This document shows positions 6,122-10,684 of a stretch of 10,684 bases of DNA, in pieces; positions within the stretch are counted from its first letter, which is position 1, and each line of letters begins with the position of its first letter. The stretch is from NCBI RefSeq assembly GCF_900316895.1, contig NZ_ONER01000085.1:1-10684 (forward strand), read 5' to 3'. The notes below the pieces were generated by a model. It was not told where the DNA came from and did no database searches. It saw only the letters and a list, made by a program, of their open reading frames with translations. Source of the DNA: an uncultured Methanobrevibacter sp. GTDB taxonomy: Archaea > Methanobacteriota > Methanobacteria > Methanobacteriales > Methanobacteriaceae. Position numbers and translations under genes: made by a program.

Positions 6122-6883
6122 CTAATCAGATGATCCCTCGCTAGAACTTGAAGAATCACTGCTTGAAGAATCACTACCACTATCTGACGAACTTGATGAA
6201 TCACTGCTTGAAGAGTCGCTACTACTACTATCACTTGACGAACTGGAACTGGATTGAGAGCTATCTGACGAATCATCAGTGGTTGTAGTTGTGGTCGTAG
6301 TCGTAGTTGTGGTTGTAGTTTCAACCTGATTGTCATCATCATTATTATCATGTGTGCTGTCAGTTTGAGTATAATTTGAAGTGTCAGTAAAATTAGTGGT
6401 TGTAGTATTTACAACAGCAACAATTTCAGGGAATGCTGTATCTTCCACAATAGCGACAACACCGGAATTTGCAACTGATTCGGAATCCAAATTAAATATA
6501 CCGTAAGCTACACCAGCACTGAATGCAATTACAAGCACCAATAAGGTTATTGCTGTAAAAGTACCGCTGCTCATTGAAGACTTTTTCTTTTTATTATATT
6601 TAGCATCATCCCTTTTAGGATTTATAATATATTTTTGAACTAAATCTTGTTCTTGCTTTTTCTTATTATTGGTAGGTTTTTTACTTCTTTTTTTAGTTTT
6701 AGTAGTTGATTTGCCCTGCATGGATCTAATACGTTTGGTTGCTTCCATTGCATCAATAGAATTCAATTTATCTTCGTATTTAGAACGAAAATATCTGTAT
6801 TTTTCAGCAGAAATTTTACCAGACTTATAATCATTCTCTAAACTGTTCATAACTTGAAGAAGTTTATCTCTATCTTCTGACAT
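6122..6883 (-). CDS. Single-span membrane protein with SHOCT-like N-terminus and Thr/Ser-Asp-rich outer tail
   Basis: 253 residues with four zones. Residues 1-42 are a charged helical hairpin (LENDYKSGKISAEKYRYFR region) resembling SHOCT-type oligomerisation motifs. Residues 50-103 are strongly basic (many Lys) and fit the cytosolic side of a membrane anchor. Residues about 108-130 are one hydrophobic transmembrane helix. Residues 131-253 are outside: three N-glycosylation sequons (NTT 159, NFT 164, NYT 170), an acidic patch, a run of 14 threonines (189-202) and a tail of Ser/Asp repeats (205-253). The topology follows the positive-inside rule. The tail resembles glycosylated stalks or wall-spanning linkers, but it ends without a recognisable outer domain. 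Start supported by AGGGAGGGTAGGA directly before the ATG. It lies in the pheA-to-coaB run, just upstream of the secreted PsbP-like gene, so both may act at the cell surface. Function unknown. Confidence 0.85.
   Translation of the reverse strand: MSEDRDKLLQVMNSLENDYKSGKISAEKYRYFRSKYEDKLNSIDAMEATKRIRSMQGKSTTKTKKRSKKPTNNKKKQEQDLVQKYIINPKRDDAKYNKKKKSSMSSGTFTAITLLVLVIAFSAGVAYGIFNLDSESVANSGVVAIVEDTAFPEIVAVVNTTTTNFTDTSNYTQTDSTHDNNDDDNQVETTTTTTTTTTTTTTDDSSDSSQSSSSSSSDSSSSDSSSSDSSSSSDSGSDSSSSDSSSSSEGSSD
6125..6319 (-). repeat. Low-complexity coding repeat (Thr14 run and Ser/Asp tail)
   Basis: This part of the membrane-protein gene encodes Thr14 (6278-6319), then a Ser/Asp tail. The tail contains an imperfect direct repeat of about 30 bases whose core reads TCTTCAAGCAGTGATTC. 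The threonine run uses ACT five, ACA four, ACC three and ACG two times, with no two identical codons side by side. Confidence 0.8.
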
Positions 6884-6904
6884 TCCTACCCTCCCTGAAA
6901 TTAT

Positions 6905-6930
6905 TATACTTTAAATTATATTCAAACATT
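6905..6930 (-). promoter_or_regulatory. Possible promoter upstream of the Ser/Thr-rich membrane protein gene
   Basis: The 61-bp gap after pheA contains the TATA-like stretch GAATATAATTTAAAG on the minus strand, a plausible distance ahead of the ATG at 6883. It may give this gene and those below it their own start, separate from pheA. AT-rich context makes the call weak. Confidence 0.3.
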
Positions 6931-6944
6931 AATTTAAATGTTAC

Positions 6945-7757
6945 CTAAAATTCAGGATAGGAACCTAAAACTTTTAAAAAATAGGTATTTTCGTCAATCT
7001 CATCAATGATATCTTGAATTAATTCATCGTCCTTATGGCCGTTAAAGTCGATGAAAAACAGATATCTTCCCAATCCCTTTTTAGATGGTCTAGATTCGAT
7101 TTTTGTCAAGTTGATGTTGTTTTTTTGGAAAATCCCTAAAATATTATACAGTTCACCAGGACGGTCCTCATATATGGAAAAAATAATCGAAGTCTTGTCC
7201 CTGCCAGTCGGTTCGTGGTCACAATTTGAAACGACAATGAATCTTGTTTCGTTATTGTCCATGTCCTGAATGTTGGGCTTGAGAATTTCCAAACCGTATA
7301 ACTCTGCCGCCTTTGCATTACCTATAGCCGCTTTTGACTTATCCCCAATGATATTTTTTGCAGCATTTGCAGTGCTAATGGCATAATGGGGCTGAATCCT
7401 ATTCTTACTTATGAACTCCTGGCATTGCGCAATAGCCTGCTGATGGGAATAGACATCTTCAATGTCATCCATTGTAGAGCCAGGATTGACAATGAGATTC
7501 TGATTGATCGGAATGATAATTTCCTTGAATATTTTCAAATCGAACTTATGGGCCAAGGAATCCAATGTAACTCCTACAGGGCCTTCAATTGAGTTTTCAA
7601 TTGGAACAACACCATATGGAGTTTCATCATTTGCCACACTTTCCAGCACTGCCGGAATTGTGCAGTATGGAATCAGCTCGTCTCCAATCATACTGGCCGC
7701 TTCATGAGTGAATGTTCCTTTTGGTCCTAAAAATGATATTAATGTAATAGTAATCAC
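6945..7757 (-). CDS. pheA: Prephenate dehydratase with ACT regulatory domain
   Basis: Converts prephenate to phenylpyruvate in phenylalanine synthesis; cytosolic. The catalytic domain spans about 6-180: FLGPKGTFTHEAA (9-21), IENSIEGPVG (53-62), YSHQQAIAQC (103-112) and the catalytic TRF within NNETRFIV (about 168-175). An ACT domain follows (about 190-265), with ESRPSKKGLGRYLFF carrying the ESRP phenylalanine-sensing motif, so feedback inhibition by phenylalanine is expected. There is no chorismate mutase domain, and the length of 270 is normal for the monofunctional enzyme. The 5' end is uncertain. The only standard start in frame before the conserved FLGPKG is a GTG at 7757, which lies inside GGGTGATT, itself a good ribosome-binding sequence, with T-rich DNA immediately upstream. 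Initiation at the GTG, or at an ATT a few codons later, are both possible. Confidence 0.95.
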   Translation of the reverse strand: MITITLISFLGPKGTFTHEAASMIGDELIPYCTIPAVLESVANDETPYGVVPIENSIEGPVGVTLDSLAHKFDLKIFKEIIIPINQNLIVNPGSTMDDIEDVYSHQQAIAQCQEFISKNRIQPHYAISTANAAKNIIGDKSKAAIGNAKAAELYGLEILKPNIQDMDNNETRFIVVSNCDHEPTGRDKTSIIFSIYEDRPGELYNILGIFQKNNINLTKIESRPSKKGLGRYLFFIDFNGHKDDELIQDIIDEIDENTYFLKVLGSYPEF

Positions 7758-7759
7758 CC

Positions 7760-7776
7760 AAAAAAAATAAAAAAAA
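7760..7776 (-). terminator. T8-A-T8 tract, probable archaeal terminator after the CBS gene pair
   Basis: On the transcribed strand, eight T, one A and eight T follow the CBS gene stop (7785) after eight bases. Oligo-T tracts are the core archaeal termination signal. The tract directly abuts the pheA start, with only GG between, so it could end the CBS transcript or act as a leaky attenuator. Confidence 0.6.
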
Positions 7777-7784
7777 GTTGATAT

Positions 7785-8588
7785 TTAAGATTCTAATTTT
7801 TCAATTAGCCTTAAAATATCAGTTTGTGTTATGATACCAACGACTTGACCGTCATCAATAACAGGCAAACCGTTATATCCGGTCTCAATCATCACGTTAG
7901 CCACTTCGGAAATGGTTGCATCCTTTGAAGTGACGGTAGGATTTGAAGACATTATGAATTCAACCAAAACCTCCTTGATTTGAGATTTTTGGTATTTTTC
8001 AGGCACTTTTTTTCTGAAGTCGATGAATGCTCTCATCAAATCTTTAGAGGTCAGCATGCCCACCAGTTTTTCGTCTTCAACAACCGGCAATCTGCCCACA
8101 TGATTTTCAATCATGATTCTTCTTGCATGAACAAGTCTTTCAGTTGGTGAAACTACTGTCAAGTCTTTAGTCATGATTTCCTTAACAGTAATCTTATCAA
8201 AAGCAATTCCTACAGCAAGAGTAACAAAATCAGCCTTGGATACGATTCCAACCATTTTGTCATCAGCGTCCATGACCGGAACGGAACCAATACCGTTTTC
8301 CAACATTAATTTTGATACTTCATCCAATTGCATAGTTTCAGGAACTGTAAATACGTCTTTAACCATTACAGATGAAATATGAAGTCTTGATGCAGGCATA
8401 CTTTCATATTTTGAAGAACCAAGTTTAGCGGCAATGTCCCTTTCGGAAATAATACCGACCAATTCCTTATTATTGGTTACAGGCAAACGTGAAACATTGT
8501 GTTTGCGCAATAATTTCAAAGCATCAGAAAGATTTTGATCTTTGTCTATGGTAATAATATCCTCAGACATCAAATTCTTAATTTGCAT
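7785..8588 (-). CDS. Protein of four CBS motifs
   Basis: 267 residues made almost wholly of four CBS motifs (two Bateman modules): about 1-60 (IKNLMSEDIITIDKD ... LVGIISERDIA), 70-127 (VMVKDVFTVPE ... MVGIVSKADFV), 135-190 (IMTKDLTVVSP ... LVGMLTSKDLM) and 209-267 (IMSSNPTVTSKD ... VVGIITQTDIL). CBS pairs bind AMP, ATP, SAM or similar ligands and usually regulate a fused or partner protein. No enzymatic or DNA-binding domain is attached, so it probably acts by binding another protein; the ligand cannot be told from the sequence. Start supported by AGGAGATGA just before the ATG. It lies 22 bases after the second CBS gene and must be co-transcribed with it. A T-rich tract follows its stop. No signal peptide; cytosolic. 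Confidence 0.93.
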   Translation of the reverse strand: MQIKNLMSEDIITIDKDQNLSDALKLLRKHNVSRLPVTNNKELVGIISERDIAAKLGSSKYESMPASRLHISSVMVKDVFTVPETMQLDEVSKLMLENGIGSVPVMDADDKMVGIVSKADFVTLAVGIAFDKITVKEIMTKDLTVVSPTERLVHARRIMIENHVGRLPVVEDEKLVGMLTSKDLMRAFIDFRKKVPEKYQKSQIKEVLVEFIMSSNPTVTSKDATISEVANVMIETGYNGLPVIDDGQVVGIITQTDILRLIEKLES

Positions 8589-8610
8589 ATTATCATCTCC
8601 TAAAAATGTT

Positions 8611-9549
8611 TTAATATCTTTTAACTGCGTTTAATATGTCTCTTTCAGTAATAATTCCAATTACATTATCATTTTTAACGACTGGAACTCCACCGATATT
8701 GTTTTCGGCGAAGAGTTCGCATAACTCTCCAATAGTCATTGTAGGTTCGACTGTTATTGGCTCTGCGACCATGATATCTGAAATTTTTGTCTGATCCAAT
8801 ACATCAGTTGCCAAATTGGAGTTCAAATGGTCAAACAGCTCTTTTGCATTGATGAATCTTATGACATCAGTAGAGGTTAAGATACCTAATAATTTTTTAG
8901 CCGCTTTGGATATGTCAGCTTCACCACCGACAATTGGAATTCTTCTTAAACCGTTTCTAACCATGATTTTACATGCATCTCCTAATGAAGTTCCAGGAGT
9001 TGTATTGAACACTTTAGTGGTCATGTAGTCTTGTACAATGTCTTTACCTGCAACACCGGCTAAGGATAGTGCAATATCCCTTTCGGTTACAATTCCTGCA
9101 AGTTTTTCATCAGCGTCAACAATAGGTATAGCACCTAACTGGTTAGCTAACATCACTTCAAGGGTTTCTCCAATAGAAGCTTTGTTAGATACAGTGATTA
9201 ATTCACGAGTCATTATTTCTTTTACTGGCTCGTTAATAGCTGCTAGGAAATTATCTTCGTATTTTTTCTCAATAATGTTGAATTTTTTTCCTCCACCAAA
9301 GAAATCCAATATATCCATTACAGTTACAATACCTAATAATTTTCCAGAACCAGGGTCAGTGATTGGCAATCTTCTAAATTCATGTTCCATCATTACTTTA
9401 GCAGTATCCTTGATACTTTTTGAAGGAGGGATTGAAATAACATCTCTGGTTGCAATAGCCATGATGTCTCCTTCCCTATCATGAACTTTGGTTTCACGTT
9501 CAACTGCGCCTGTGTTTGATTTTCTGTTAATAGATGTTTTATCTTTCAT
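8611..9549 (-). CDS. Protein of four CBS motifs with a charged N-terminal extension
   Basis: 312 residues. A charged, probably disordered head (1-28, many Lys, Arg and Asp) precedes four CBS motifs: about 30-87 (IATRDVISIPPSKS ... LLGIVTVMDIL), 110-163 (IMTRELITVSN ... LAGIVTERDIA), 171-232 (YMTTKVFNTTPG ... LLGILTSTDVI) and 255-312 (IMVAEPITVEP ... VIGIITERDIL). The first and second are separated by a longer, partly basic linker (FFGGGKKFNIIEKKYEDN). It differs clearly from the neighbouring CBS protein, so the pair is either an old duplication or two independent family members, possibly forming a hetero-oligomer. Start supported by GAGGTG five bases before the ATG; the alternative M30 would remove the head but has no comparable ribosome site. 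It leads a two-gene unit. Ligand and partner unknown. Confidence 0.93.
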   Translation of the reverse strand: MKDKTSINRKSNTGAVERETKVHDREGDIMAIATRDVISIPPSKSIKDTAKVMMEHEFRRLPITDPGSGKLLGIVTVMDILDFFGGGKKFNIIEKKYEDNFLAAINEPVKEIMTRELITVSNKASIGETLEVMLANQLGAIPIVDADEKLAGIVTERDIALSLAGVAGKDIVQDYMTTKVFNTTPGTSLGDACKIMVRNGLRRIPIVGGEADISKAAKKLLGILTSTDVIRFINAKELFDHLNSNLATDVLDQTKISDIMVAEPITVEPTMTIGELCELFAENNIGGVPVVKNDNVIGIITERDILNAVKRY

Positions 9550-9575
9550 TTACACACCTCATATAATTGCTATCA

Positions 9576-9607
9576 TAAAAATAAAATCAATAATATTAAA
9601 AACAAAA
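9576..9607 (-). terminator. T-rich stretch after queE, possible terminator
   Basis: Immediately after the queE stop the transcribed strand reads as several T-runs (TTTTGTTTTTAA, then TTTTATTTTTA). This is a plausible archaeal termination region. The same stretch must also hold the promoter of the CBS pair, whose start lies only 59 bases from the queE stop. Confidence 0.35.
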
Positions 9608-9608
9608 T

Positions 9609-10307
9609 TCACTCAATATCCAAAATCTTATGGATTTGAGGAATGGTGGAAACTTCAAAATATTGCCCAACAACTTCGGAAAACTCAAATAATCTAAAAT
9701 TAATGTCTTTCCATTCTCCTAACGGACTAGAAGGTTGGATAATTATTTTAAGGTTGCTTTTGCTTGAAATATTTTGTGATAATTTTTCAACTACCTCTTT
9801 AAATGACTTTATTTTTGTTGATGGCAATATAACTACTTTACAATATACATTTATAGATTTTTTAATTAATAAATTTAATGATTTAATCTCATTTAAAAAA
9901 ATGGAACTGTCAAAATCACCATCAAAATGCTCCGGTAACTTAATATCCAAAGAAACAATGTCCAATTTCTCTATGGAGCCAATATTTTCCGGTAAAGTCC
10001 CATTAGTTTCAAGCATGATTTTCAGCTTGAAATCCTTACTGACCTCTGAAATGAATTCAGGGTATAAGCTAGGTTCACCTCCAGTAAATGAAATAGTTTT
10101 GCAATCAGGAGTAATGAGCTTTTTAATTTCTGATGAGACCTCTTCGGGAGTCATCAGAGTTCCTGATTTCTCGGATTTACTATCATTGGTATCGCAATAG
10201 TTACAATTCAAATTGCATCCTGCAAATCTAACAAAAATTTGTCTTTCACCAATCAAAAGGCCTTCGCCTTGAAAAGATGAAAAAATTTCAATAATAGGAG
10301 CTTTCAT
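9609..10307 (-). CDS. queE: 7-carboxy-7-deazaguanine synthase (radical SAM)
   Basis: Radical SAM enzyme that contracts 6-carboxy-tetrahydropterin to 7-carboxy-7-deazaguanine, the preQ0 precursor; in archaea this leads to archaeosine in tRNA. 232 residues, cytosolic. The N-terminus has the QueE signature SFQGEGLLIGERQIFVR (11-27), then the 4Fe-4S cluster motif C31-NLN-C35-NY-C38 (CX3CX2C), FTGGEPSLYP (74-83) for SAM binding, ETNG (100-103) and DIVSLDIKLP (116-125). Length is within the family range. The ATG overlaps the queD stop by one base (TAATG), so the two are translationally coupled and work in consecutive steps. queC, the next step, is not in the window. Confidence 0.96.
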   Translation of the reverse strand: MKAPIIEIFSSFQGEGLLIGERQIFVRFAGCNLNCNYCDTNDSKSEKSGTLMTPEEVSSEIKKLITPDCKTISFTGGEPSLYPEFISEVSKDFKLKIMLETNGTLPENIGSIEKLDIVSLDIKLPEHFDGDFDSSIFLNEIKSLNLLIKKSINVYCKVVILPSTKIKSFKEVVEKLSQNISSKSNLKIIIQPSSPLGEWKDINFRLFEFSEVVGQYFEVSTIPQIHKILDIE

Positions 10308-10684
10308 TACAAATCTTTCCTATATTCAGCACCTTGTCCAATTCCTTCATTTACACAAACAGCCACATATTCCAAATTATCATAAGTCTCAGATAACTTT
10401 TTAGCCAAAGTTTCTGCAAAAAACTTGGATAATTCCTCAGCAGAAGTGTAAGGAAGCGGTAAAAACACACAGTCAACTCCAGGAAGGGAATATCCCTTTC
10501 CATCGATTTTAAAGTGAACTGAATGTTTCTTCTTTAAGTCAAAAATTGAATCTTTCTCTTTATCGAAGTCTTTAAATTCAATTAAATCATTATAAACGGG
10601 AATCAATAATCTGTGATCCAGTTCATCACAAATTGCTTTGGTATAACCTTTCACATCTTTAAAGTCAACTACAAATTCAAAATC
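10307..10684 (-). CDS. queD: 6-carboxy-tetrahydropterin synthase-like protein (QueD/PTPS family), 5' end outside window
   Basis: Makes 6-carboxy-5,6,7,8-tetrahydropterin from dihydroneopterin triphosphate, the substrate of QueE. The open frame runs to the right edge, so the 125 residues seen are the C-terminal part; a GTG at 10654 is internal. Visible family motifs, numbered from the edge: FVVDFKDVK (4-12), LDHRLLIP (22-29), LPLPYTSAEELSKFFAETLA (the PT-AENLA equivalent) and VCVNEGIGQGAEY, holding the active-site Glu region. The first zinc-binding histidine and the catalytic cysteine would be upstream and cannot be checked. The segment between the DHR motif and the LPLPYTSAEE helix is longer than in bacterial QueD of about 120 residues, as in the longer archaeal PTPS-like proteins. 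Adjacency to queE supports QueD over other PTPS functions. Confidence 0.9.
   Translation of the reverse strand, partial: DFEFVVDFKDVKGYTKAICDELDHRLLIPVYNDLIEFKDFDKEKDSIFDLKKKHSVHFKIDGKGYSLPGVDCVFLPLPYTSAEELSKFFAETLAKKLSETYDNLEYVAVCVNEGIGQGAEYRKDL

Noticed and set aside
5562..6122. GTG start at 6122 for the PsbP-like gene
   Set aside because: The internal ATG at 6104 has a good GGTGA site and gives a standard signal peptide.
6109..6351. Minus-strand 80-codon frame rich in Val, Gln and Leu
   Set aside because: It is the out-of-frame reading of the Thr/Ser repeat region; its composition follows from the repeat codons.
9643..10200. Plus-strand open frame of 185 codons opposite queE
   Set aside because: Antisense to a certain radical SAM gene; no domain pattern of its own.

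Overview
The window most likely comes from a methanogenic archaeon of the Methanobrevibacter type (Methanobacteriales). The DNA is strongly AT-rich, ribosome sites are mostly of the GGTGA/AGGAG kind, and T-rich stretches follow several genes. The gene set also fits: a monofunctional ACT-domain prephenate dehydratase, archaeal-type coenzyme A genes, stand-alone CBS-domain proteins, queD/queE of the preQ0/archaeosine branch, and a nonribosomal peptide synthetase (NRPS) beside a STAS-domain regulator. This placement is an inference from gene content; no 16S or other marker is present. Every recognised protein gene lies on the minus strand, so transcription runs from high to low coordinates.

Layout, in transcription order. 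(1) 10684-9609: the 3' part of queD (cut by the window edge) and queE, overlapping by one base; they make the 7-deazaguanine precursor used for archaeosine in tRNA. (2) 9549-7785: two consecutive proteins, each built of four CBS motifs, probably adenosine-nucleotide or cofactor sensors. (3) A T8-A-T8 tract (7776-7760), then pheA (phenylalanine synthesis). (4) 6883-5562: two surface-exposed proteins, a single-span protein with an extreme Thr/Ser-Asp outer tail and a secreted PsbP-like protein. (5) 5552-4402: coaC and coaB as two separate genes overlapping by ATGA; in most prokaryotes they are one fused gene. (6) 4401-3156: about 1.2 kb of very AT-rich DNA without a protein gene. It holds a near-perfect two-part inverted repeat around 4056-4153, a candidate structured RNA or small mobile repeat. 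(7) 3155-2856: a STAS (anti-sigma-factor-antagonist type) protein. (8) 2699-1: the first 899 residues of a large NRPS, running off the left edge.

The most unusual part is the NRPS end. The synthetase has a complete condensation domain, then what looks like only the C-terminal half of a second condensation domain, then an adenylation domain. That adenylation domain lacks the aspartate that normally holds the amino acid alpha-amino group. A partner-switching STAS protein directly upstream suggests signal-dependent control of the peptide pathway; Methanobrevibacter ruminantium is known to have a comparable NRPS/anti-sigma-antagonist neighbourhood.
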